The notes below the pieces were generated by a model. The model ran no database searches. It was given only the letters and a program-made list of their open reading frames with translations, and was not told the origin of the DNA. A DNA stretch of 64,000 nucleotides from positions 31,454-95,453 of the forward strand of contig JAOARC010000010.1 of NCBI GenBank assembly GCA_025210745.1, given 5' to 3'. Of this stretch, positions 7,437 to 16,541 are shown one piece after another; position 1 is the stretch's first letter, and each line of letters opens with the position of its first letter. This DNA comes from Bacteriovoracaceae bacterium. Lineage in GTDB: Bacteria > Bdellovibrionota > Bacteriovoracia > Bacteriovoracales > Bacteriovoracaceae. A program made the translations under genes and the position numbers.

Positions 7437-8515
7437 TAAAAATGTACCGTTCTATATGTATTGGCCATAAGCCTATCTGAGTCAATCCAACACCCTACAG
7501 AGTTTAAATGCCTATCCTTTTTAGTACAAGGAACATACACGCCTTTTGTCTTCTCACAAAGACAATCATTCCAAGTTCCACTTTTCCAATTGCCCCAAGT
7601 GTTTCGAAGTAAAAACTGACATTTGTTATTTTTCTTTCTACTTCCAACAAGCATTGAGGCATGACCTCCACATTCTTTATTTAGCAAAGAGTTTCTTTTC
7701 GGTGCAAAAAAATAATAGTCTGAGCGGCTATTTAATCCACTATGCTTCTTATCATTTAATATTTTATAACAATAAGAAATACCAACAGGTTTTTTACGTT
7801 TTAACTGTTTTACAATATGATTTTCTAGTTCCTTATCAGAACATTTAGAACAAGATCCTACTTTAAGCTTATTTATGTCTACTAGCGGCTGATATTTCTT
7901 TTTTGGCACACAGTCTTTTAGAATAACTTGCATAACTAGTTTTGGTAAAATGTAGTTAGACGATATTTTAAACTGATCCTGAATATTAGTAAGAACACTA
8001 TCTCCAGCTTTCGAATTAATAACATTTTTACAACTAGCATACTCTTTTTTTTCGCTTTCGCTAAGCCCCTCTTTTTTTTCTTTTTTACTTAAATTATAGT
8101 ACTCATAACTACTTTCTAAAATATTCATAAACTCAGATTCAGAAAGGTTATTTTCTTTTCTATATTTTGATATTAAAGCCTCACCTTCCTTATAAGTACA
8201 AATTCCATATTTATAAATAGCCTTTATTGCATTACCGGCTCTTCCACCTTCTACTGACTGATCAAAAAAACCTGATTCTTGTGTTTTATAAGCAACAGCA
8301 GCCCAAATTGGATGAGATCTTTTAGTATAGGAAACTCCATTGTCAAAACGCTCTACATCTAAAATTTGAGAAGCTGTATAGGCATAACATGCTCCTACAG
8401 AGTCTTGATCTAAAATAGGTATACTTTGTAGGGACTTACTACTTTTATAAAGATTAGTAGATTCACAAGTAAAAGCGATTGAAATAAATATAAAATATAA
8501 AATAATTCCCTTCAT
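7436..8515 (-). CDS. Secreted papain-like (C1 family) cysteine protease
   Basis: The 359-residue protein has a signal peptide (to about residue 16) and the papain-family catalytic set: Gln37 and Cys43 in LDQDSVGACYAYTAS, His285 in CGGHASMLVG, and Asn305 in LRNTWGNWKSG. The spacing of His and Asn (20 residues) is normal for the family, while the stretch between Cys43 and His285 is long and carries charged, probably helical insertions. Many additional Cys suggest disulfides. There is no separate N-terminal propeptide, since the catalytic Cys lies close to the signal peptide. It may digest proteins outside the cell or in a prey periplasm, which is inference. It is translationally coupled to the DUF333-like gene. 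Confidence 0.75.
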   Translation of the reverse strand: MKGIILYFIFISIAFTCESTNLYKSSKSLQSIPILDQDSVGACYAYTASQILDVERFDNGVSYTKRSHPIWAAVAYKTQESGFFDQSVEGGRAGNAIKAIYKYGICTYKEGEALISKYRKENNLSESEFMNILESSYEYYNLSKKEKKEGLSESEKKEYASCKNVINSKAGDSVLTNIQDQFKISSNYILPKLVMQVILKDCVPKKKYQPLVDINKLKVGSCSKCSDKELENHIVKQLKRKKPVGISYCYKILNDKKHSGLNSRSDYYFFAPKRNSLLNKECGGHASMLVGSRKKNNKCQFLLRNTWGNWKSGTWNDCLCEKTKGVYVPCTKKDRHLNSVGCWIDSDRLMANTYRTVHF

Positions 8516-8542
8516 CTAAAGTCATTATCTCAAAAATAAGAG

Positions 8543-9811
8543 TTAATTACACTGGTATGGAATCTTTTTCCCAAGATATTTTTTTGATGTCAGAGATTTC
8601 TCTAAAAAGCATTTTAAGTCTAACTTTTCATCTTTTGATAAGTTTAAAGGCCTTCTTAAAACGGGAGCAATATTTTCCTTTCTATAAAAATTTCTATATT
8701 GATTTTTCTCAACATATATTCTGGAATTATAATTAAAACTAAAAAGGTCTGGTATAATAGAAATACTATAGTTATCTAAAGACTTAAAAGGATTATCATA
8801 ATGCTCAATAACATCATCTATAGTTGCAAATGCCCCATCATGCATAAAAGGAGCCGTTAATACAATATTTCTAAGTGGCTGAGTTAAAAAACCATATTTA
8901 AATCTCTCATCACCTGTAACTAAATATCTTCCTTCATCATTTTTATCGCTTGTTTTACCTGGGCCTAATTGTGGAGAAGCTACATTTTGAAAAGCTTTGT
9001 TAGTTAAAAGCTCTCCTTTATGACATCTTACACATCTAGCTTTTTCAACAAAAACAAGCATGCCTCTTTTTTCTTTATCGCTAAGAGCACTTATATTTCC
9101 ATTTATGTAATCATCATATCTAGTATCATTAACCTGAAACTCTATTTTCTGAAAATAAGCTAAAGCATTTGCAATATCAGCGATATTAAAGCCATCATTA
9201 ATATATTTTTTATATATAGCTTTTCGCTTAATCTTCTGTGCAACTTTTTTCCATACTTGTCTATTGGATAAGCTCTCGAATTTACGACCTCTCATCTCTA
9301 ATGTATCAGCAATAGGAAATAATGCTTGCATGGCCATCACATTATCTATTTTAGATACAATATCAAAAAATAATGGACTTGATCCATTTAACCCTTCTTC
9401 AGGAGTTTCATAAAAATCTTCATTCGAATTATATAAAACTCTACCATCCCAAAACATCGTAACAAATGATTCATGTCCTTTATTAAATAAATGAGGAGAG
9501 CTTCTTGGAGTAATTCCAGCCTTAGCTTGGACTCTACGACTTCCAATACCAATACCGCCAGTACCAATTGAAAATGGAATACCATCAGATGTTCCAAATT
9601 GTGGATCATGACAAGTTTTACAGCTAATATTATCACTTAGTGAAAGAGCCGTATCTTCAAATAGACTTTTTCCAAATTCGTACTTAAGAGGCTCAATATT
9701 TTTATAGGTTTTTGGAGATTTTAAATTAAAAATTTCAATATACTTAGAAAGCTTATCATCAAGCTGCGTTGCAAATAAAGTTACAGGAATTAAAAATAAT
9801 AATTTAAACAT
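8543..9811 (-). CDS. Di-haem cytochrome c peroxidase / MauG family protein
   Basis: A periplasmic protein of 422 residues with a signal peptide (MFKLLFLIPVTLFA) and two c-type haem motifs, CKTCH (64-68) and CVRCH (260-264), followed by the late conserved segment APFMHDGAFATIDDVIEHYDN typical of the family. Members reduce hydrogen peroxide with electrons from cytochrome c or, as in MauG, oxidise protein side chains; which applies is not visible. I start at ATG 9811, because the upstream in-frame TTG 9829 lies in a palindrome. No Shine-Dalgarno precedes ATG 9811; a TTGACA promoter would start transcription there. It follows a thioesterase and a pyridine-nucleotide disulfide oxidoreductase gene on the same strand. 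Confidence 0.85.
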   Translation of the reverse strand: MFKLLFLIPVTLFATQLDDKLSKYIEIFNLKSPKTYKNIEPLKYEFGKSLFEDTALSLSDNISCKTCHDPQFGTSDGIPFSIGTGGIGIGSRRVQAKAGITPRSSPHLFNKGHESFVTMFWDGRVLYNSNEDFYETPEEGLNGSSPLFFDIVSKIDNVMAMQALFPIADTLEMRGRKFESLSNRQVWKKVAQKIKRKAIYKKYINDGFNIADIANALAYFQKIEFQVNDTRYDDYINGNISALSDKEKRGMLVFVEKARCVRCHKGELLTNKAFQNVASPQLGPGKTSDKNDEGRYLVTGDERFKYGFLTQPLRNIVLTAPFMHDGAFATIDDVIEHYDNPFKSLDNYSISIIPDLFSFNYNSRIYVEKNQYRNFYRKENIAPVLRRPLNLSKDEKLDLKCFLEKSLTSKKYLGKKIPYQCN

Positions 9812-9816
9812 ATACG

Positions 9817-9830
9817 TTTGGTATACCAAA
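9817..9830. repeat. Perfect 14-bp palindrome, probable operator
   Basis: TTTGGTATACCAAA is a perfect inverted repeat six bases upstream of the peroxidase ATG. It covers the predicted minus-strand -10 region of that gene, the usual place for a repressor site. I did not recognise the same sequence elsewhere in the window. Confidence 0.6.
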
Positions 9831-9849
9831 CAAAGTTTAATGATGTCAA
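9820..9849 (-). promoter_or_regulatory. Possible promoter of the di-haem peroxidase gene (leaderless)
   Basis: On the minus strand TTGACA (9849-9844) is followed after 18 bases by TATACC (9825-9820), a weaker -10. Transcription would begin about seven bases later, at or beside the ATG (9811), which fits the absence of a Shine-Dalgarno. The -35 overlaps the stop of the thioesterase gene. Confidence 0.45.
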
Positions 9850-10277
9850 TTTAACTTTTGTATTACTGCCATAGTAAGAGTCGTACTTGAAGTTAAATCA
9901 CCAGAATTATTAAAGGTTTCAATTTCCCATACATGAGTTTTTTTACCAAGATGCTTAGCTTGAGCAATTGCTTTTATAACTCCATTCCTTACGGCTTTTA
10001 TGTGATTTGTAGTAATGCTTAATCCAACAGCATGTTCTTTTTTTGAATCTAAAACAAGGTTTGCAGCAAGACTACCCAAAGTTTCAGCGATAACACAATT
10101 TGCACCACCATGAACAATACCAAAAGGTTGTTTAACTTCATTTGAAACAGGCATTGAGCCAATAAGCGTATCTTTAGTTATCGCATCTATAGAAATCTTC
10201 ATATGACTGACAAGAGTATTTTTACAATGCTCATTAATTTTACAAGCTGTTACTTTAGAATCATACCAGATAGTCAT
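9846..10277 (-). CDS. PaaI/YdiI-type hotdog acyl-CoA thioesterase
   Basis: The 143-residue hotdog-fold protein has the signature QPFGIVHGGANCVIAETLGSLAA (His in VHGG, Glu in the following helix) and a late hydrophobic strand, as in YdiI/MenI and PaaI thioesterases that hydrolyse acyl-CoA substrates in the cytoplasm. The exact substrate cannot be read. It lies four bases after the disulfide oxidoreductase gene, so the two are probably one transcript. Confidence 0.82.
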   Translation of the reverse strand: MTIWYDSKVTACKINEHCKNTLVSHMKISIDAITKDTLIGSMPVSNEVKQPFGIVHGGANCVIAETLGSLAANLVLDSKKEHAVGLSITTNHIKAVRNGVIKAIAQAKHLGKKTHVWEIETFNNSGDLTSSTTLTMAVIQKLN

Positions 10278-10281
10278 ATTA

Positions 10282-11673
10282 TTAAATCCTTTTCAAATCA
10301 AATTCAGCTACTGGTATATCGCACTTGGATCTAAGATCTCTTAAAGCTGTTCTTAAACCTTCTTCAATTACTGGATGGTAAAAAGGAAAAGATAAAACTT
10401 CATTAACGGTTTTATTCATTTCTATAACCCATGCTAATAAATGTGCAAGATGCTCACTATCAGGTCCAAATCCTTCTGCTCCAAGAATAAGCCCTGTTTT
10501 TTTATCACCGTATACTCTTAGCATCCCTATCTCTTTTAATTTTACAATGCTTCTTCCCTGCCCTTCAAAACTTACTTCTCCGATTTCAAAGGAAATATTG
10601 TTTTGATTTAAGGATTCATAGCTTTGACCCGCTTTAAAAATAGTCGGCTCACTAAAAGTGATCTCTAGTGGAACTCTTGTTTTAAAAGGTTTTAAATTGT
10701 CGAATACACTATTAATACCTGCAATATTACCTTCATCACTAGCTTCATGTAATATCGCTTTTTTTCCATTTACATCACCCGGAACATAAATATGTGGGTA
10801 CTCCTTTAAACTAAAAGTTTTATTACAAAAGTCTAATTTTTTTAGATCAAGCTCTAGATTTTCAAGTTTTAACGATGAAAGATTTGGCCTTCTTCCAGTC
10901 GTAACTAAAATTTTTTCAACGAATATCTCTCTATCAATTAACGAAATCTTTAATTTTCCACTTTCTTCGCTAATACTTTTTATTCCATCAAAACTGATAT
11001 TATAGTTTTGTTCATATTTAGAACATACATATTCATTAACTTGTGGATCGCTTATTCCTGCAATAATCCTTCTTCTTGCAATTAATGTTGTATCAATACC
11101 AAGGTCTGCTATAGCTTGACCAAGCTCAATACCAATGACTCCAAGTCCAACAACAGCAATACTACTTGGCAACTTATCAAGTTCAAAAAATTGATCCGTA
11201 GTTATAAGATAGTCCGAATATGGTTTTAATGAATCTGGTATAAAAGGAGTTGATCCCGTTGCAACTATAATTTTATTAGCTTGAATTTTCTCATCTCCAA
11301 GATCTAATGTATGGGCATCAACAAAAGAAGCTCTTTTTCTTATTAACTTTTCATCATTTATCCAATTACTCATTCCTCCCATAACAGCACGAACAAATCT
11401 ATCTCTAAGCTTTCTAACATGCTCCATAACTTTTTTATGATCAATAGCAGGCTGTTCACTTAAAATTCCTTGCTCTAAATGCTTTGAAAATCTCTTATAG
11501 TCTGCTGCTACCTGAATAAGTACTTTTGATGGCATACATCCGACCCTCGCACAAGTAGTTCCTAAGATACCATCATCAATAACAACCCAATTATCAGTAT
11601 GCTTTGCAATCTGTCTTCTAGCATTCAGCCCAGCTGATCCGGCTCCGATAATAACATAATCAAACTTTTTCAT
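10282..11673 (-). CDS. Dihydrolipoamide dehydrogenase-like FAD disulfide oxidoreductase
   Basis: A 463-residue class I pyridine-nucleotide disulfide oxidoreductase. It shows the FAD fold GAGSAG (10-15), redox-active CARVGC (Cys41/Cys46), NAD(P)-binding GLGVIGIELGQ, the second FAD motif IYVPGDVNG, and the C-terminal dimer active site PFYHPVIEEGLRTAL with His-Glu. That set fits lipoamide dehydrogenase or a close relative. No 2-oxoacid dehydrogenase E1/E2 genes are nearby, so it may be a specialised paralogue rather than the housekeeping Lpd. I prefer ATG 11673, which has AGGA about five bases upstream, over ATG 11697. Confidence 0.82.
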   Translation of the reverse strand: MKKFDYVIIGAGSAGLNARRQIAKHTDNWVVIDDGILGTTCARVGCMPSKVLIQVAADYKRFSKHLEQGILSEQPAIDHKKVMEHVRKLRDRFVRAVMGGMSNWINDEKLIRKRASFVDAHTLDLGDEKIQANKIIVATGSTPFIPDSLKPYSDYLITTDQFFELDKLPSSIAVVGLGVIGIELGQAIADLGIDTTLIARRRIIAGISDPQVNEYVCSKYEQNYNISFDGIKSISEESGKLKISLIDREIFVEKILVTTGRRPNLSSLKLENLELDLKKLDFCNKTFSLKEYPHIYVPGDVNGKKAILHEASDEGNIAGINSVFDNLKPFKTRVPLEITFSEPTIFKAGQSYESLNQNNISFEIGEVSFEGQGRSIVKLKEIGMLRVYGDKKTGLILGAEGFGPDSEHLAHLLAWVIEMNKTVNEVLSFPFYHPVIEEGLRTALRDLRSKCDIPVAEFDLKRI

Positions 11674-11760
11674 ACATTTCCTAGTCTTTTTGCTCATATT
11701 TTTTTACATAGTGTTACAAAAAATCTAGAGTTTTTAAATAGATTTTTTAAGAGGATACCT

Positions 11761-13095
11761 ATGAAAACACTATTTATTTTTCTATTCACACTTTTGTCAT
11801 TTGCAAAAAGTCCAACTGATTTTATAACGAAATCCAAAAACTATAGATTTATCGATTTTACTAGAGCATTTTATGATATTACTTTTAATATCAAAAACAA
11901 AACAGTTAAAGTTAAAACTCAAATTTATTTTGATCAAGAACAAGATGGTTTTCCTATTTTTGATCTCATACCCGATGCCAAGTTAATTCAAATTAACGAC
12001 AAAGAAACATCAATGGAAACAATAACCTCTCCAGATGGAGAAACAACGTACAGATCTATCACAACAAAAGTTAGCGCAGGATCTCATATATTGACAGTTG
12101 AAAACTCTTTTTCAAAAGGCTTAAAGTTTGAAAAGGATTCTGTTGCAAGTGCTTTTTGGATGAGTGACTTAAATGACAGACAATACTTAGAACAATATAT
12201 ACCTAGTAATATTGAATATGATCAATATCAGATGACTTTTAATATTTCAGTGACACAAACAGATAAAGAACACAAAGTTTATGCCAATGGTAAATTTTCA
12301 AACAAAGCAAAAAATAAATTTAAGATTGTATTTCCACAGTATTTTACGAGCTCTTCTTTATTCTTTCACATTGTAAAAAAAGATCGCTTTGATGAAACAA
12401 GCTTTGACTATATATCAAAAGCTGGAAAAGTTATTCCCGTAGTTATTTATAAAAAACCAAGTTGGTGGGGATCAAATGGATTAAAAAGTTTAAAACAAAA
12501 TACAATCAAAATCCTAAAAGAGCTTGAAGAAAAGTTTGGTGCATGGCCACATCCTAGCCTCACAATATACAATGCTGGAATGGGAGGTATGGAATACTCT
12601 GGTGCAACGATGACTTCCTCAAGTGCTCTTGGACATGAGCTTACTCACAGTTATTTTGCAAGGGGTGTAATGCCTGTTGATGGAAATTCGGGATGGATTG
12701 ATGAAGCAATTGCCAGTTGGAGAGATGATGGATACAAAAAGGTATCTGAACCAAATTTTTCATCTACTTCTATGGCATCACATTCTATTTATAGAAGATA
12801 TACAGACAAAAGGGCCTACACACAAGGGGCAAACTTTATGGCCTATTTAAATGAAAAACTTAAACAGTTTGGAGGGCTAACATTCTTTTTAAAAGAACTT
12901 CATAGTCATTATACTCATCGAAATATAACAACAAAAATTTTTATAAAAGAGCTTAAAATATTTAGTGGGATTAACTTTCAAAAAGACTTTGATAAGTATA
13001 TACTAGCGAATAAAAATCAGATAAAATCAATTGAATCTATCGACAATCCATACCATCCACAGTTAACTGAAAAAGAGCTTTTAAAGCTTTTATAA
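11761..13095 (+). CDS. Secreted M1-like zinc metallopeptidase
   Basis: The 444-residue protein has a signal peptide (MKTLFIFLFTLLSFA), a beta-rich N-terminal half, and a gluzincin domain: HELTH (292-296), the downstream zinc-ligand Glu315 in GWIDEAIASW, and GMGGMEYSG (273-281) in the position of the GxMEN exopeptidase motif. The Asn of GxMEN is Tyr here, so aminopeptidase activity is not certain. AGAGG lies about seven bases before the ATG. It converges on, and overlaps by six bases, the gene at 13090. Confidence 0.8.
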   Translation: MKTLFIFLFTLLSFAKSPTDFITKSKNYRFIDFTRAFYDITFNIKNKTVKVKTQIYFDQEQDGFPIFDLIPDAKLIQINDKETSMETITSPDGETTYRSITTKVSAGSHILTVENSFSKGLKFEKDSVASAFWMSDLNDRQYLEQYIPSNIEYDQYQMTFNISVTQTDKEHKVYANGKFSNKAKNKFKIVFPQYFTSSSLFFHIVKKDRFDETSFDYISKAGKVIPVVIYKKPSWWGSNGLKSLKQNTIKILKELEEKFGAWPHPSLTIYNAGMGGMEYSGATMTSSSALGHELTHSYFARGVMPVDGNSGWIDEAIASWRDDGYKKVSEPNFSSTSMASHSIYRRYTDKRAYTQGANFMAYLNEKLKQFGGLTFFLKELHSHYTHRNITTKIFIKELKIFSGINFQKDFDKYILANKNQIKSIESIDNPYHPQLTEKELLKLL

Positions 13096-13680
13096 GCTAA
13101 AAGTTCCATATTTACGCTCAAAACAACTATAGTTGTTTTGAGCTCTTTTACAATAGAAATTTATATCGATTGGCTTATTAGAAATATTTTTATTATCTTT
13201 AAAATAAATGAATTTCTTATTTTCAACTAAAACAGTATCAATAAGCTTTAAATCTGCTTTAGAAGTAATATCTTTTATTATTTGTTTAATTTCTTTATAA
13301 TAGACATGAGAACTAGGAATTTTAAACTGTTTTATTTTTATATAAGCTTCATGAGGCTTTATTTTATACATTTTATTAAAAGAGCTTTTATAAGTTGTTA
13401 ACTTCATATCAGTTTTTTGAATAGCTTCAAAAAATGAATTAATCTTTTCCATTTTTTTTATTTGATCTCCAGAAAGTTTCAATTCAACTTTTCCTAATAT
13501 TTTTTTCTTAAAGAATGAAAAAGTATCTGTATTTGTTATTATAGTATATGATTCTTTCTTTTTTAAAATAGCAAATTGGGCCACTCCATCATGATGATGA
13601 CTTTGAAAAGCAAAACCAGTAAAGCTATAAGAAAAAGGTATAAAAAAAATAAATAGAATTACTGATCTAATAATAACCAT
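13090..13680 (-). CDS. Secreted protein of unknown function
   Basis: A 196-residue protein with a clear signal peptide (MVIIRSVILFIFFIPFSYS), a His-rich start SHHHDGVAQF, a lysine-rich middle and two Cys near the end (FYCKRAQNNYSCF). I do not recognise the family. Its start overlaps the end of the metzincin-like gene by 22 bases, so the two are translated from one message and may act together. Confidence 0.6.
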   Translation of the reverse strand: MVIIRSVILFIFFIPFSYSFTGFAFQSHHHDGVAQFAILKKKESYTIITNTDTFSFFKKKILGKVELKLSGDQIKKMEKINSFFEAIQKTDMKLTTYKSSFNKMYKIKPHEAYIKIKQFKIPSSHVYYKEIKQIIKDITSKADLKLIDTVLVENKKFIYFKDNKNISNKPIDINFYCKRAQNNYSCFERKYGTFSL

Positions 13681-16238
13681 TGTTTTTCATCCTTACAATA
13701 ATCAGGTTGATCTTTACAATCTTTTGGCATTGATCCTAAATATGCATTTTGTGCACATCTAGAATACTTTTTGACCTTACTCTTACAATTTCCCCACTTA
13801 ATTCGAGAAAAATGAGCTGGTAATAGTAAACTTGATCTGGTGGGTCTGCTAATAATCAAAAGTTTTTTATCTTCTAATTTGGCTCCACTAACTTGATTAT
13901 CATCAACACTTTTTTCTCCGCTATACAACATACCTGAAGGACAGCTATTATAATTTTCAAAGCTACTTACTTTAAATCTAGCCTCTATTTTTTTGAGACC
14001 CTTTTTACAATCTTCTACCAATTGAGCTTTTCTATCATCTGAATAATAATTCAACTCATCAGCTTTTAACTTACATGAACAATTATATCTATTAGTAACA
14101 AGATAACTATTTCCATCAGCAAACTCTAAAGACTGAAAATCAAAACTTAATTTTTGACCTGTATCAAGTAAACTTCCTGGATTTTTTTTCAAATAATCAA
14201 AAGAAGTTACTTTTTCTTTTTTTAAACGTTTTGCACTACAAAAATCATACCTAAACGAATACTGTCCATCAGCAAAAGGAGTTTGTGTTAAATACTCTCT
14301 TGCCTTTTTATGCTTTATGGCTTTTGCACATCCTTGATTATCACACATACAGGAAATCTTTTTCTTCTGAGCTTCATCAAGAGCTTTCACATGATTAGAC
14401 ATAATTGAAGTTGTTTTCGATATCGATCGACAAGCATAAGAAGGATAGAATTTATACTTAGAAATATTTTTCGCATCAACTTTATCTTTTTCTACAAGTT
14501 TTTTAGAATCAAGATCGAGATACATTCCTTTTACTCTTTCTTTATATTCATCACACAACCCCATTAAATGAAGAACTTCGTGAGTAATAGCAGCACAGTT
14601 AATATTTGCAGCATACTTTCTTGAATGGCTCCTCATACCAACCTCGCCAATTTCAATATCGACAATCTCTGGCCTTTCATCTAAGGGCACTTCATTGGCT
14701 TCTTTAGTATTTAAAATATTAACAGTTATAGACTCTCCCGTTGGACTTTTAAAATAAGTACTCGTCTTTGCAAGACATTTTTTCACTCTTTTGTGCATAT
14801 CAGAAGCTGTTACATCTGCTTGTGTTGAATCTTTAAAGTTAAGAATTAAAGTTGCTTTCATTTGTTTTGCAGAAATTCTCTCCAGACTATAATTCATCGG
14901 AATTCCCGTTACAGAAGGCGAAATATTAGCTGTATCAACAAGTTTTTTCTCGCCAATTTCCAACTTTCTACACTGATTAATTTGATCCATAGTTTTTAAT
15001 AGTTCAGCAATATCGTGATACCCTTCTTTTTTTCTATTTTCTTCAAGGTTTTTACAATAATAATTTGCTCCCACTTTTCCAAACAAATCAGATAACACAT
15101 CATCTATTAATGAGTTATAAGCTTGAAGATGTTTTTCTATAAAACTACAATCATACTTCAAGCAAACTTTTTTAGTTTTATAATCCTTCTTTTTGTGTGA
15201 AGTAGACATCAGTCTTCTTGCGAATGCTTCTTTGCAACTTCTAGACATCTTAGCTTTATTTTTTCTATAAAACTTAATTGATTCAAAAGGAAAAGAAACT
15301 AATTCGATTGTTCTCGACAGATTGTCTTTGCTTTTAATAGTAGATAAATTAGATAATGAACGAGGATAGAAGTCACAGTCTTCTATTTGCTTTTCAAAAA
15401 AACTTTCTACATCTCCTTCATAATCATCAATTTTTTTTAGACCTAAAGATTTAAACACACGACTCAATTCTTGGCTCACAATTTCTTGTCTACTATCAAG
15501 AAGATTTTCCTCAAGTTCCTCATAGCTTTTAACTGATTGTTTTATTCTTGAACATAAACTAGACTTAGAACATTTAACCTTCTCTTTTAACAAATTATTC
15601 CATGTCATTACTTTTTTTACGCAATCTAACTTTATATCAGAATAAATATCTTGATACTCAGCTTGAATATCTTTAATGAATCTATAACTAGAAGCTATTA
15701 TTTTTTCTCTCGAACTTAATTGTCTATCCTCACATAGACTTTTAAGTGTCGAGTTATATTCACTTTTTGAAGGCTTAATATATCGATGATAAGGATAGTT
15801 TCTAGGAATAATCGCTTTACTATCTTTTTTAATAAAAAAGTCCTTATTCTTTAATGTGTTTTTCAAATAATATGTATATGTATTTCGCTTTGTCTGTTCA
15901 ACTTCACTTCTAAAATCTTTTATAAAGTTATCCAAACACTCTTTATACTCTACAACATATTTAGACTCAGAACTTTGCTTAGACTTTTTAAAGAAAGATT
16001 GTGTCTTTTGAAGCATTGATTTTTGAAATATATCTGGAAAGAAGCGAACTTTAATATTTGAAGCCTTATTAGTTACAGTAACTTTGATCTGCGTACTACT
16101 AGGCAAAGCATATAAACTAGAATAAGGTAGATGATCACATGTCCAATTTACATGATAGGTTTTTTGGGTTTTATCTAAAGCAAAAGCCTTTAAAAACGAA
16201 CATACAAAAATAATAGAAAATAAAATTACTTTGAACAT
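13659..16238 (-). CDS. Large secreted metzincin-like zinc metalloprotease
   Basis: The 859-residue protein has a signal peptide and about 430 N-terminal residues of lysine- and cysteine-rich, largely helical sequence of unknown fold. A zinc-protease centre follows at 553-565: HEVLHLMGLCDEY, i.e. HExxHxxGxxD, with a trailing DEY as in M64-type peptidases, and a later SIMS that could be the Met-turn. The C-terminal 280 residues are again Cys-rich. Together this reads as a metzincin with Asp as third ligand. I start at ATG 16238; the TTG just before it is less likely. No Shine-Dalgarno is seen. It is co-translated with the gene at 13090. Confidence 0.72.
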   Translation of the reverse strand: MFKVILFSIIFVCSFLKAFALDKTQKTYHVNWTCDHLPYSSLYALPSSTQIKVTVTNKASNIKVRFFPDIFQKSMLQKTQSFFKKSKQSSESKYVVEYKECLDNFIKDFRSEVEQTKRNTYTYYLKNTLKNKDFFIKKDSKAIIPRNYPYHRYIKPSKSEYNSTLKSLCEDRQLSSREKIIASSYRFIKDIQAEYQDIYSDIKLDCVKKVMTWNNLLKEKVKCSKSSLCSRIKQSVKSYEELEENLLDSRQEIVSQELSRVFKSLGLKKIDDYEGDVESFFEKQIEDCDFYPRSLSNLSTIKSKDNLSRTIELVSFPFESIKFYRKNKAKMSRSCKEAFARRLMSTSHKKKDYKTKKVCLKYDCSFIEKHLQAYNSLIDDVLSDLFGKVGANYYCKNLEENRKKEGYHDIAELLKTMDQINQCRKLEIGEKKLVDTANISPSVTGIPMNYSLERISAKQMKATLILNFKDSTQADVTASDMHKRVKKCLAKTSTYFKSPTGESITVNILNTKEANEVPLDERPEIVDIEIGEVGMRSHSRKYAANINCAAITHEVLHLMGLCDEYKERVKGMYLDLDSKKLVEKDKVDAKNISKYKFYPSYACRSISKTTSIMSNHVKALDEAQKKKISCMCDNQGCAKAIKHKKAREYLTQTPFADGQYSFRYDFCSAKRLKKEKVTSFDYLKKNPGSLLDTGQKLSFDFQSLEFADGNSYLVTNRYNCSCKLKADELNYYSDDRKAQLVEDCKKGLKKIEARFKVSSFENYNSCPSGMLYSGEKSVDDNQVSGAKLEDKKLLIISRPTRSSLLLPAHFSRIKWGNCKSKVKKYSRCAQNAYLGSMPKDCKDQPDYCKDEKQWLLLDQ

Positions 16239-16292
16239 CAACTAATGATATCGGACAATATAAGTAAAATGTACAAAGCAATAATTTCCCGA

Positions 16293-16541
16293 CTAAAAAA
16301 GACGGTCTATACTTTGTGCCAAGATAAAATCTTTTTCCGTAAGAGTATTACCTTTATCATGAGTCGTTATATTGATAGTACAAGTATTAAATGTCACCTG
16401 CATATCAGGGTGATGCATTTGTCTATTAGCTTCCCAAGCAACTGCATTAACAAATGACATTGTCTTTAAGAATCCCTTAAACTCAAATTTTCTCGTAAGT
16501 TTTGATCCATCATTATTCCAATCAGAGTGTAATTCTAACAT
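16293..16541 (-). CDS. phhB: Pterin-4a-carbinolamine dehydratase
   Basis: The 82-residue product recycles the carbinolamine form of tetrahydrobiopterin made during phenylalanine hydroxylation. It has the active-site signature ANRQMHHPDMQVTFNTCTI and the tail LTEKDFILAQSID. It is shorter than the usual 95-115 residues, lacking part of the N-terminal strand, but keeps the catalytic histidines. The ATG overlaps the phhA stop by seven bases and AGGA lies eight bases upstream, so it is co-translated with phhA. Confidence 0.9.
   Translation of the reverse strand: MLELHSDWNNDGSKLTRKFEFKGFLKTMSFVNAVAWEANRQMHHPDMQVTFNTCTINITTHDKGNTLTEKDFILAQSIDRLF

Noticed and set aside
7546..7848. Plus-strand frame of 100 codons
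   Set aside because: It is antisense to the papain-like protease gene and has no supporting start site or motif.
16245..16457. Plus-strand frame of 70 codons
   Set aside because: It is antisense to phhB, which has clear family motifs.
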